From contig NZ_ARVX01000001.1 in the NCBI RefSeq assembly GCF_000384375.1, forward strand, positions 124,001-188,000: a DNA stretch of 64,000 nt, in the 5' to 3' direction. The DNA comes from Methylotenera versatilis 79 (GTDB lineage Bacteria; Pseudomonadota; Gammaproteobacteria; Burkholderiales; Methylophilaceae). Under the pieces are notes generated by a model that saw only the letters and a list, made by a program, of their open reading frames with translations, had not been told where the DNA came from and did no database searches. A program made the position numbers and the translations under genes. Within the stretch, counting starts at the first letter, position 1. Every line of letters starts with the position of its first letter. Below are positions 55,994 through 64,000 of the stretch, piece after piece.

Positions 55994-57973
55994 CTAATTA
56001 TTATTATTTTGAAAACTGGCGATTTGCTGCGATAAATAACTACTGGTTTGTTGCATGCTGCTGATTAAAGTATCCAGCGCCGTATACTGCTGGCGATAGC
56101 GTTTCTCAATTTGTACCAATCGATCCTGCAACGCTTCCTGTTGTTTTGTCAGGCGTGAGATCGAGCTGTTAATTCCATCGGTGCGTGAGGTCAAAATACC
56201 GTCTGAACCCAGTAAATTCTTAACCAATTTATTCAATTGATAGGCATAACCTTGACTATACGTGACCGAACCCCGATCTCCCAAACTACCCCCATTCACC
56301 TGCACGACTAGTCCTTCACTAGCATCGCCAATCGCGCCTATCAATTGCTGGCCTACCCCTTTTGCCGCTACGCCATTGATCGTGCCTGCCGCGTCTAAAC
56401 CCTCTGTCGTGATCGGAGTGCCGAATAAATTTGAAATCCCGTTACCTGATGACAGCATAACTGATGCTGTGGCACCGTAATTCGCAGAAGTGACTTGGAT
56501 ATTGCCGCCATTTATGACGACCTTAGCAGTCGAACCTGCAGCGGATAAGCGGGTTTGGAGTTCAGTGATGATATCGGAAGTAGAGTCATAAGTACCGGCA
56601 GTCAGGTCAATGCTGTATGCCACGCTATCGATATTAAAATCGATATGATCGTTAACCCCTTGAGTAATGGTCAGGCCTGGCGCACTTCCGCCTTGCACAT
56701 TTCCTTGCGTCGCTAACCGAGTAACATTGATCGCATAATTTCCGGAAGCAGTTTTGTCGATTTGCCCGGTATGTGTGATCAAACTATCTGTTGCTTTGCC
56801 TGTGGCTGCAAATAAGGCTGGAATGTCCTTGGTATTATTTTGAATCGCCAGTTTGAGTTTGCTGTCATTAATCGCCAAAGTACCATCACGCTGGAAACTC
56901 ACGCCAATATCACTTAGGGACTTCAGCATTCCAGCCCCACCGATTGTGCCGGTAAGCACTTGCTTGATTTGGGTGGCGACAGAGCGAGTCGCCGCATCAC
57001 CTAATAAGATGCCGCCAGCTTTTGTCGTCGCATCATATTTGGTCAAATCACGAATGACTTGATTTGCATCATTATAGGCTTTTACAAATGCAGTGACAGA
57101 AGCTTCAATACTGGATTGGTCGCGTGAAATTCCTAGCGCCACCGCTGTATTAGGCTGCTCTTTCAATAAATTGAAAGTGATGCCATCCACAGCATCTGAA
57201 ATCACATTGCTGGGCTTTGTAACCAACACGCCATCAATATCAACGATGGCATCTTTAGCCGTTTGCAATACTGTCAGGTTTTTACCTGTGCCAGCACCTG
57301 CAGTTGGATCGAACGCTAATTTAGATAGTCCGCTCGCATCTAGATGATCGCCATCGTCATCCGCGACCGTTATTTTGATACTATTCGACGTGCCACTACT
57401 TTTGGCGCTCAATACCAACCGATTAGATTGACCATCGTTGACTATCGTGGCTGAAACGCCAATATTTGCGGAATTGATCGAATCTCTGATACCAGCTAAA
57501 GTGTTGTTTTCCGGTGTGATATCTATCGTAGCAACCGCTTGATTTGGATTCAGCGTAAAAGCATTTGCATCACTGTCATAGGAGCCAAATGAGATTGTGA
57601 TTTTACCTACACCGATGGGACTGGTTGTAGAGACCTCGCCTGCCATAGCAATTTTTTGAGATTGTGCGAGCTGCTTTACTTTTATGGCATAACTACTTTC
57701 CACTGCATTCCCATTGGATGTCGCAGTAAAAACCGTGGCATCGGATGACTCTGCTTTCTGCGCGTTGAATTTAGAAACTGTTGCAAGGTTGGCGAGCGCA
57801 GTTTGAAAAGTGGACAGCACTCCTTTTAAACTTCCATAAGCGGAAATTTTGGTCTGGAAATTGTTTTTTTGCTGGGTAACAAGCGTAAGAGGTCCCTGCT
57901 CTGATCTCATCAGACCAGAAACAATCGTATTTACATCAAGGTTAGAACCTAACCCTGGAGACGAGATTGCCAT
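55994..57973 (-). CDS. fliD: Filament cap protein FliD
   Basis: Filament cap, 659 residues, longer than E. coli (468). N-terminal GLGSNLDVNTIVSGLMRSEQGPL and C-terminal coiled coil (GINSSISRLTKQQEALQDRLVQIEKRYRQQYTALDTLISSMQQTSSYLSQQIASF) are canonical. Extra central domains explain the size. Confidence 0.95.
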   Translation of the reverse strand: MAISSPGLGSNLDVNTIVSGLMRSEQGPLTLVTQQKNNFQTKISAYGSLKGVLSTFQTALANLATVSKFNAQKAESSDATVFTATSNGNAVESSYAIKVKQLAQSQKIAMAGEVSTTSPIGVGKITISFGSYDSDANAFTLNPNQAVATIDITPENNTLAGIRDSINSANIGVSATIVNDGQSNRLVLSAKSSGTSNSIKITVADDDGDHLDASGLSKLAFDPTAGAGTGKNLTVLQTAKDAIVDIDGVLVTKPSNVISDAVDGITFNLLKEQPNTAVALGISRDQSSIEASVTAFVKAYNDANQVIRDLTKYDATTKAGGILLGDAATRSVATQIKQVLTGTIGGAGMLKSLSDIGVSFQRDGTLAINDSKLKLAIQNNTKDIPALFAATGKATDSLITHTGQIDKTASGNYAINVTRLATQGNVQGGSAPGLTITQGVNDHIDFNIDSVAYSIDLTAGTYDSTSDIITELQTRLSAAGSTAKVVINGGNIQVTSANYGATASVMLSSGNGISNLFGTPITTEGLDAAGTINGVAAKGVGQQLIGAIGDASEGLVVQVNGGSLGDRGSVTYSQGYAYQLNKLVKNLLGSDGILTSRTDGINSSISRLTKQQEALQDRLVQIEKRYRQQYTALDTLISSMQQTSSYLSQQIASFQNNNN

Positions 57974-58020
57974 ATTTACTCCTCAAAAAAATGGCTTACG
58001 CTGGTTACTTAAAATTTTAT

Positions 58021-58353
58021 TCAAACCTTTTGATTTAACAGCAAACCTTTAAATGTTTCTAAACTTCTTGAAAATGCAATCGCCTCCAGATTAGGAAGCT
58101 GCCTTAATACACTTTTCGTTTCAGTATCCACTACTTTTATAACAGGTGATCCAGTCGTCTTATCTAAGCTGAACTCCACCGACGTATTGCTTTGCGCCAT
58201 CAAGGCATTCAGTTTTTTTACTGCTGCTTCAAGTTCACTTTTGCTCGGTTGCTTTACTTCTGAAATTTCGGCAACTGTTCCCTGAGTCGCAACTTTGCTC
58301 TTGTTTGGTACACCAGTAGCACTGGTGATTTTATTAATGTTATCGATAGCCAT
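58021..58353 (-). CDS. flaG: FlaG family protein
   Basis: The 110-residue protein carries the FlaG domain at its C-terminus (NTSVEFSLDKTTGSPVIKVVDTETKSVLRQLPNLEAIAFSRSLETFKGLLLNQKV). FlaG affects filament length in several bacteria; the mechanism is unclear. It lies between fliC and fliD. Confidence 0.9.
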   Translation of the reverse strand: MAIDNINKITSATGVPNKSKVATQGTVAEISEVKQPSKSELEAAVKKLNALMAQSNTSVEFSLDKTTGSPVIKVVDTETKSVLRQLPNLEAIAFSRSLETFKGLLLNQKV

Positions 58354-58376
58354 GATTTGTACTCCTTCAGCAAAAT

Positions 58377-58405
58377 GCTCCTAAGTTCTTTTGAAACTTA
58401 GGAGC
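58377..58405 (-). terminator. Hairpin terminator/attenuator after fliC
   Basis: An 11-bp perfect stem (GCTCCTAAGTT/AACTTAGGAGC, loop of 7), about 20 bp after the fliC stop. The T-tract after it is short, so some reading into flaG-fliD is likely. It would give more flagellin mRNA than cap mRNA. Confidence 0.75.
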
Positions 58406-58426
58406 GATTACTCGGTGTTACTTCAA

Positions 58427-59260
58427 TTAGCCTCTTAATAATGCCAATACACCGTTAGGCAATGAGTTCGCTTGCGCTAACATTGCGGTACCGGCTTGTT
58501 GCAAGATCTGACCACGCGTCAAGTTCGCTGTTTCTGCCGCGAAGTCTGCATCCATGATGCGGGATTTAGCAGCTGAAGTGTTCTCTACTTTGTTTTGCAA
58601 ATTGCTTACTACTGAGTTAAAGCGGTTTTGTACTGCACCGAAAGTTGCGCGTTCTGTATTCACTTCATCAAGCGCAGCATCAATTGCAGTGATTGAAGCA
58701 GTGGCTTTAGCAACCGTCGTTACATCGTTAGTAGCTGAGTCTGCAGCGATTGCTGATTTAGCAGCCGCATCTGTCAAGTCTGTACCTGTCACTGTAATCA
58801 CATCAGTAGTATCAGCACCTACTTGGAAAGTATTCGCAGTACCGTTCAAAACTTTATTGCCGTTGAATGTTGTGTTGCCGGTGATACGGGTAATTTCTTC
58901 TTGTAATTGTTTGAACTCAGCATTCAGATTGGTACGGTCGCCAGCGTTGTTGGTGGCGTTGGCTGATTGCACCGCTAATTCACGCATACGTTGTAATGCA
59001 TCGGTTACACCGCCTAATGCACCATCTGCTGTTTGTGCATATGAGATCGCATCATTCGCATTACGGATTGCAACAGTTGAGCCGCGAACTTGTGAATCCA
59101 TACGTGTCGCAATAGATAAACCTGCAGCGTCGTCTTTAGCACTGTTAATGCGCAAACCTGATGACAAACGCTCGATGGATCTATTCAAACTCATTTGTGA
59201 CGTACCCAGATTACGTTGGGCATTTAAAGATGAAATGTTGGTATTAATAACTGCTGCCAT
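58427..59260 (-). CDS. fliC: Flagellin
   Basis: Filament subunit, 277 residues, a short flagellin with almost only the D0/D1 core. N-terminal MAAVINTNISSLNAQRNLG and LSSGLRINSAKDDAAGLSIA, C-terminal FAAETANLTRGQILQQAGTAMLAQANSLPNGVLALLRG. The central part (about 145-190) is short and rich in T, A, D. Its own sigma-28 promoter lies at 59344-59370. Confidence 0.97.
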   Translation of the reverse strand: MAAVINTNISSLNAQRNLGTSQMSLNRSIERLSSGLRINSAKDDAAGLSIATRMDSQVRGSTVAIRNANDAISYAQTADGALGGVTDALQRMRELAVQSANATNNAGDRTNLNAEFKQLQEEITRITGNTTFNGNKVLNGTANTFQVGADTTDVITVTGTDLTDAAAKSAIAADSATNDVTTVAKATASITAIDAALDEVNTERATFGAVQNRFNSVVSNLQNKVENTSAAKSRIMDADFAAETANLTRGQILQQAGTAMLAQANSLPNGVLALLRG

Positions 59261-59343
59261 GATAATACTCCTTAAAATTCAGTTAATTAGGTTGACCCTT
59301 GCCTTCAGCTTTGCTTGCTGCTTAGTGCTCGGCTGTTAAACTT

Positions 59344-59370
59344 ATATCGGTAGTGATTTGAAAAACTTTA
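59344..59370 (-). promoter_or_regulatory. Sigma-28 promoter of fliC
   Basis: Minus-strand TAAAGTTT, 11-base spacer, ACCGATAT (six of eight bases match GCCGATAA). Predicted start near 59337, giving a leader of about 77 bases. Flagellin promoters are typical FliA targets. Confidence 0.8.
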
Positions 59371-59544
59371 ATTACTTTTTTTCACTACATACAAGGTAAT
59401 CTTGCATAAGTTTATTCACGGCAACATTAAGGAGTTCTTTAGGAAATTTGCAAAATTAATAAAAATCAATTTTTCATAACCTGAAATAAATCATAAAAAT
59501 ATAGACTTACATGCTTTGTTAAAATAGCTTTTTTAATGGATAAA

Positions 59545-59586
59545 ACCCAATATCACTTCGATTATTTTAAAAGAAGTTTATTGGGT
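59545..59586 (-). terminator. Terminator of the NarL-type regulator gene
   Basis: On the minus strand, about 50 bases past the stop, arms ACCCAAT/ATTGGGT and ACTTC/GAAGT pair around a small internal loop (terminal loop of 13) and are followed by TTTTA. Confidence 0.65.
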
Positions 59587-59635
59587 CTAATTTGAAGAAC
59601 TAAGAAGGGAAAGTCTGCTATTAAGCAGGATTGGG

Positions 59636-60280
59636 TTATTCGACGATTTTGTTTTTAATCGCGTAGTGCGTGATTTCTGCGTTATGACGCAAATTCATTT
59701 TTTCTAAAATGCGCGAACGATACATGCTGACGGTTTTAACAGAAAGATTTAATTTAACCGCAATATCACCTACAGTAAATCCTGAAGCGATCATCGTCAT
59801 CGTCTGGAATTCACGGTCAGACAATAATTCATGAATGGGCTTTTCTTGATCGATCCCCACTTGATCAGCCAGCGTTAAGGCGACTTCCGGGGTGATGTAT
59901 TTTTTACCCTTGGCAACTGTTTCAATGGCCGTAACGAGCTCCGCGGAGGCTTTTTGCTTACTGAGATATCCAGCAGCGCCAGCCTTTAATGCGCGCACTG
60001 CATATTGATCTTCGCGATACATGGATAGCATTAATACAGCGAGTTGCGGATTTATTTTTTTTATTTGCTTGAGAACTTCAATACCATTTTTGTCTGGCAA
60101 AGAAATATCTAGCAACATCACATCGGCTTTATGCTTAGTGGCGAGTTGTATTGCCTGAGCTCCACTTTCTCCTTCAGCCACCACTTCAATCGCTTCGGTC
60201 TCACCTAGAATCTGTTTTAAACCTTCTCTTAAAATATCGTGGTCATCAATTACGATTACTCGAATTTTTTTCGTCGCCAT
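59636..60280 (-). CDS. NarL/FixJ-family response regulator
   Basis: The 214-residue two-domain regulator has an N-terminal receiver with acidic residues D12/D13, phospho-acceptor D58 (LLDISLPDKNG) and a lysine in YLSKQK, and a C-terminal LuxR-type helix-turn-helix (LSDREFQTMTMIASGFTVGDIAVKLNLSVKTVSMYRSRIL). No cognate histidine kinase is visible in this window. Location next to fliC hints at a motility link but does not prove it. Confidence 0.9.
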   Translation of the reverse strand: MATKKIRVIVIDDHDILREGLKQILGETEAIEVVAEGESGAQAIQLATKHKADVMLLDISLPDKNGIEVLKQIKKINPQLAVLMLSMYREDQYAVRALKAGAAGYLSKQKASAELVTAIETVAKGKKYITPEVALTLADQVGIDQEKPIHELLSDREFQTMTMIASGFTVGDIAVKLNLSVKTVSMYRSRILEKMNLRHNAEITHYAIKNKIVE

Positions 60281-60393
60281 ATTGAATTACAACTTCGCAT
60301 TGATTACTTAAAAGTCATTCTAACCCAAGGTTACATCGAGGCGAAACGCTTTATAACAAATTATTCACTTTCATCGCAATGCTAGTGCCACAT

Positions 60394-61179
60394 CTAATTT
60401 TGTCTTACAAATTGAAGCAGTTTTTCTTTTAGCGGGATCGAGGCAAGATGCATTTTCGCAATCAGATCTGGTAAGGTTTTTGTGGCACCAACGCGAGCGT
60501 CTGCTTCCAGTTCTTCTGCAACTAATGCCATTTGTTCGGCGCCCAGCATTGCTGCCACACCACCCATTCGGTGTGCTAATTTAGCTATTTCATCAATATT
60601 GTTTGCTTTTAAGGCCAAGTCTAAATCTGCTAAAGAATTTGGCAACTCCTTCAAAAACATAGGTACCATTTTCATACTCGGAACTGATTGACCTAGAACG
60701 CGGCCTTTCAAGCTTTCCGCATTAAATATGCTCGCGTTTGTCACGGATAACTTCGGGGTTTCCTTATGGATAATTTCGGTTTCATCATGCTGGCTATTAG
60801 AGCTTAGCTTTGCGATGAGTATTTGGGCATCTATTGGTTTTGTAATGTAATCATCCATTCCGGCCGACATACAAATCTCCCGGTCACCTTTCGTTGCATT
60901 TGCGGTTATGGCGATGATACGCACCCGTCCACCTGAAACTTCTTCACGCTTTCTAATTTCCATCGCCGCTTGGCAGCCATCCATCACTGGCATTTGCATA
61001 TCCATTAATATGACATCAAAAATCTCTTGTTCTAATAACTCAATGGCTTCCAAACCATTATCGACAACCATGAATTCGTAACCATCATGACTTAGAATCG
61101 CTTTGATGACTTCTTGGTTAACCGCATGATCTTCTGCGATAAGCACTCTTGGTTTTGGGTAAGTGTGATATTTATTCAT
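60394..61179 (-). CDS. Receiver-HPt phosphotransfer protein
   Basis: The 261-residue protein has a receiver (residues 11-125; D60 in LMDMQMPVMDG, K114 in YITKPID) followed by an HPt domain (about 160-261) with the phosphorylatable H203 in LAHRMGGVAAMLGA. This resembles the C-terminal part of a hybrid kinase, free of its kinase domain. It may relay phosphate between a hybrid kinase elsewhere and the downstream NarL-type regulator, 113 bp away on the same strand. Confidence 0.88.
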   Translation of the reverse strand: MNKYHTYPKPRVLIAEDHAVNQEVIKAILSHDGYEFMVVDNGLEAIELLEQEIFDVILMDMQMPVMDGCQAAMEIRKREEVSGGRVRIIAITANATKGDREICMSAGMDDYITKPIDAQILIAKLSSNSQHDETEIIHKETPKLSVTNASIFNAESLKGRVLGQSVPSMKMVPMFLKELPNSLADLDLALKANNIDEIAKLAHRMGGVAAMLGAEQMALVAEELEADARVGATKTLPDLIAKMHLASIPLKEKLLQFVRQN

Positions 61180-61413
61180 ATGTTTTTATGGATTTATTTA
61201 AGTATAAAAAAATCCATCTGCAACCCCAATTAAGTATTCCCACATTATCAGACACCTCACATATTTGAATCCAATTGATCCATTTGTGACCCTTATTAAA
61301 CGTTTAATAATTTATATTCCAGATATAGACTATTTTTCAACTGTTTATTCAAATATGGAAAAAAAATGTATAGCGTATAAACATACCAAATATTTTATAT
61401 TCTCTCAGTACAA

Positions 61414-64000
61414 ATGATGCTAAATAATATTATTCAAATTGAAAATCCAAATATTTATTTGGATTCGGTCGGATTAGACGGGTTTTCTGATGGATTGAAT
61501 CTGGAAAATGATTTGCAAGAACTTATAAAACTTGCAACTAACTTTTGCCAGACTTCAATCGCCGCAATTGCATTACAGGGAATGCATGCGCCAGTAAAAA
61601 AACATCAGCAACTCTATGTCACATCTTCTAAACTTTCTGTTGAAGATGAATTTCAAGCCAATATTTTTTGTTCTGAAGTACTGCTTAGCAATCAACTAAT
61701 CATTGTAAATGATGCTTTGTATGATGCGAGATTTTCACAATCGATAGCTACAGAAGAATCGATCAGGTTTTTTGTTGGCTTTCCCCTAGCATTATCTAGT
61801 GGAGATATTATCGGTGTGTTTTTTGTCGCTGACAAATTGCCCAAACAATTAAGTCATTTGCAATTAGATATGCTTAAGCTTCTAAGTGCCCAAATTACGG
61901 CACAATACGAGTTGGATCGATTTCAGGAGATAGTCGGAAAACTCTCTGAAGAGCGCCAGTCTATCAACAATGCATTAGTTCATCAGACCACACTGCTTCA
62001 TGAAGCACAGCGCATTGCCGAAGTGGGAAGCTGGGATTTGATTATTGATCAAAAGAAACTTTCTTGGTCAAAAGAAGTGTTCCGAATTTTCGGACAAGAT
62101 GATTCAGAGCCTGAGCAATCATTTGAAGGTTTTTTATCTGCCGTACACCCTGAAGATTGCGTTGGCCTCTTGCAAGCTCAAGAGCTTGCGCTCAAACAAC
62201 TCAAACCCCTTGATTTTGAACATAGAATTATTAGGCCGAACGGCGAGGTTCGATTTGTTCATGAAAAAGGTCGTCTAATCTTTAGTGAGCATGATAATAA
62301 ACTTCATTTTATAGGTACTGTGCAAGATATCACTGAACGAAATAAAAAATATTTTGAATTAGCGATGTTGAATCGTGTACTGCAAATGTCAAGTGCAAGT
62401 AATGATGCGCTTTTACATGTGACTGATGAATCCGAGCTTTTTTTAAAAGTCTGCCAAATTGCCGTAAATATTGGAAATTATGCTTGTGCCTGGGTTGGTA
62501 TTACTGGCAATCCAATTGGCAACACTTTCTCGTCTTCAATACATTACGCAAGACAAGATATTAATCAGGTTAATGAATACCACGGGATTGCACATGAAAT
62601 ATCTTTTCAAGACCCGTTAGACCCCATTCTTCTGTCTGTTCAAAATAATGAATTTATTTTTATACAGGATACTTCTCAAAATGAAAGGTTAACACCTAGT
62701 TTAATTGCAGCTAATCTTTCAGGCTTCAAAGGAATGATTTGCCTACCACTGGTTCATTTGCATGAAACATTTGGCGTTCTGGTACTTTATTCAGATGATA
62801 TTCGTCAAATACCAGATGCAGAAATAAAATTATTGAAAGAAATGGGGAATAACTTAGCATTCGGTGTACGAAATATCCACATACAAAACGATAGGAATCG
62901 TTTACAAAATGCCATGATGAAAGTAGCAACTAGTGTTTCTACAAATAACACCCCTGCGTTCTTTAAACATCTTGTTTCAAATATGGTTGAAGCACTTGAT
63001 GCGGATGGCGCAATTGTTTCAAGGTTGAACGCAAACAAAACAGAAGCTACGACCATTATCAATTTTAATGATGGGGAGTTTCTTGATAATTTTGTCTATT
63101 TTTTATCTGAGGTAGAGCATGCTACTGCCAACGATAATGAAAGTAATATCTTTACATGCAAATTACATAACGAAGAAAACCATTTCTTTAACATCCATAA
63201 ATGGCCAACAAGCACTTGTTTTGGAAGCGATTTAAAGAATAGCAACGGCCATTTGATTGGTTCTATTTTTGTTTTCTTTAAAGAAGAGCCTAAAAATACA
63301 AAATTTATAGAATCTACCTCACAGATTTTTGCTGCCAGAGCGGCAGCTGAACTGGAGCGTCAAGACAGTGACTCAATAATTCAAGAACAAGCCTCACTTT
63401 TAGATAAAACCCATGACGCTATTTTGGTTTTAGATATCGACCATAAAATTCAGTTCTGGAGTAAAGGTGCAGAGCGACTATATGGTTGGAAGGCCAATGA
63501 AGTAGTCGGTTTGAATATAGAAACAATTTTCATTAATGAAACCATTGATTTGCAACATGCCCTTAAAAGGGTTAAGGCTCAAAAAGAATGGAATGGAGAA
63601 TTGCATCAACATAAAAAAGACGGTAGCAAAATTATTGTAGATGGCAGATGGACGTTAGTCTTTAATGAAGGAGCGCAGCCTCACGCCATTTTGGGTATCA
63701 ATACTGATGTGACACAAAAAAAGGTTGCAGCCGATGAAATACAGCAACTCGCTTTTTATGATGTGCTAACTCAGCTTCCGAACCGACAACTCCTCAGAAA
63801 TAGATTACAGCATCTGTTTGAATCTCGTGACAGGCTAAGAAATGCTTGGGTATTATTATTTATTGATTTAGATAATTTTAAAACACTTAATGACACCATG
63901 GGGCACGACAAAGGAGATATGCTCTTGCAAGAAGTTGCTAGAAGACTTACTAATTGTGTTCGTAAAAGTGATACGGTAGCACGATTGGGGGGTGACGAAT
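61414..64000 (+). CDS. GAF-PAS-GAF-PAS-GGDEF diguanylate cyclase, cut by window edge
   Basis: Open from ATG 61414 (a second ATG follows directly) to the right edge, 862 codons visible, 3' end missing. In order: GAF (about 20-175), PAS (about 195-310, ending in DITERN), a GAF-like domain (about 325-490), another GAF-like domain (about 495-645), PAS (about 655-765), and GGDEF start with NRQLLRNRLQ and the I-site RKSD before GGDE at the edge. No membrane segment. An EAL domain after the edge cannot be excluded. The 234-bp gap upstream is shared with the divergent receiver-HPt gene. Confidence 0.88.
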   Translation, partial: MMLNNIIQIENPNIYLDSVGLDGFSDGLNLENDLQELIKLATNFCQTSIAAIALQGMHAPVKKHQQLYVTSSKLSVEDEFQANIFCSEVLLSNQLIIVNDALYDARFSQSIATEESIRFFVGFPLALSSGDIIGVFFVADKLPKQLSHLQLDMLKLLSAQITAQYELDRFQEIVGKLSEERQSINNALVHQTTLLHEAQRIAEVGSWDLIIDQKKLSWSKEVFRIFGQDDSEPEQSFEGFLSAVHPEDCVGLLQAQELALKQLKPLDFEHRIIRPNGEVRFVHEKGRLIFSEHDNKLHFIGTVQDITERNKKYFELAMLNRVLQMSSASNDALLHVTDESELFLKVCQIAVNIGNYACAWVGITGNPIGNTFSSSIHYARQDINQVNEYHGIAHEISFQDPLDPILLSVQNNEFIFIQDTSQNERLTPSLIAANLSGFKGMICLPLVHLHETFGVLVLYSDDIRQIPDAEIKLLKEMGNNLAFGVRNIHIQNDRNRLQNAMMKVATSVSTNNTPAFFKHLVSNMVEALDADGAIVSRLNANKTEATTIINFNDGEFLDNFVYFLSEVEHATANDNESNIFTCKLHNEENHFFNIHKWPTSTCFGSDLKNSNGHLIGSIFVFFKEEPKNTKFIESTSQIFAARAAAELERQDSDSIIQEQASLLDKTHDAILVLDIDHKIQFWSKGAERLYGWKANEVVGLNIETIFINETIDLQHALKRVKAQKEWNGELHQHKKDGSKIIVDGRWTLVFNEGAQPHAILGINTDVTQKKVAADEIQQLAFYDVLTQLPNRQLLRNRLQHLFESRDRLRNAWVLLFIDLDNFKTLNDTMGHDKGDMLLQEVARRLTNCVRKSDTVARLGGDE

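Larger units (their letters stand above)
59261..59635. other. Intergenic region upstream of fliC
   Basis: About 375 bp with no coding frame. It contains the fliC sigma-28 promoter (59344-59370), an AT-rich stretch and, at its far end, the terminator of the NarL-type gene (59545-59586). Confidence 0.7.

Noticed and set aside
1-64000. tRNA, rRNA, CRISPR arrays, insertion sequences and prophage genes
   Set aside because: None seen. The only long repeat is the 660-bp receptor tract; no transposase-like, integrase-like or phage-like protein is encoded.

Overview
The window is one dense flagellar and chemotaxis locus. It has about 55 protein genes and no tRNA, rRNA, CRISPR array or transposase that I could see. 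Moderate GC, FlhDC as master regulator, a FliA/FlgM switch, the order flhDC-motAB-cheA-cheW-mcp-cheR-cheD-cheB-cheY-cheZ, and CheZ-type signal termination all point to a betaproteobacterium. A Methylophilaceae (Methylotenera-like) origin is my inference, not proven.

Layout: (1) 1-662, start of a PAS sensor gene that runs off the left edge. (2) 1037-17944, minus strand: flhD, flhC, a membrane methyltransferase, motA, motB, a CheZ-like gene, a second cheY, cheA, cheW, two chemoreceptors, cheR, cheD, cheB, cheY and cheZ, closed by a terminator. (3) 18550-26226, plus strand: flhB, flhA, flhF, flhG, fliA and a second stator pair, motC/motD. (4) 26362-28089, minus: flgN, flgM, flgA. (5) 28272-38573, plus: flgBCDEFGHIJ, then flgKL from its own sigma-28 promoter, then a GGDEF-EAL gene. 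(6) 40994-53393, minus: an EAL-HDOD gene, fliR, Q, P, O, N, M, L, then fliK, J, I, H, G, F. (7) 53576-53950, plus: fliE. (8) 53980-59260, minus: a small FlhB-tail protein, a second FliK-like protein, fliT, fliS, fliD, flaG, fliC. (9) 59636-64000: a NarL-type regulator, a REC-HPt protein, and a divergent GAF/PAS/GGDEF gene cut by the right edge.

How it works together: FlhDC would switch on basal body, export and fliA genes. FlgM holds FliA until the hook is complete. FliA then reads promoters of the form TAAAGTTT-N11-GCCGATAA. I find clear copies before flgM, flgK and fliC, weaker ones before flgA and motA, and two perfect tandem copies pointing at flhDC itself. Two cytosol-facing receptors, CheA/CheW, two CheY proteins and two CheZ-type proteins make the signalling arm. 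Two stator sets and several c-di-GMP proteins can modulate output.

The points most worth a second look are the sigma-28 promoters and long hairpin upstream of flhDC, a second CheY/CheZ-like pair, a C-terminal tail shared by CheD and the CheZ-like protein, an FlhG that has lost its P-loop, a duplicated module in CheA, and a 660-bp identical tract between the two receptor genes.
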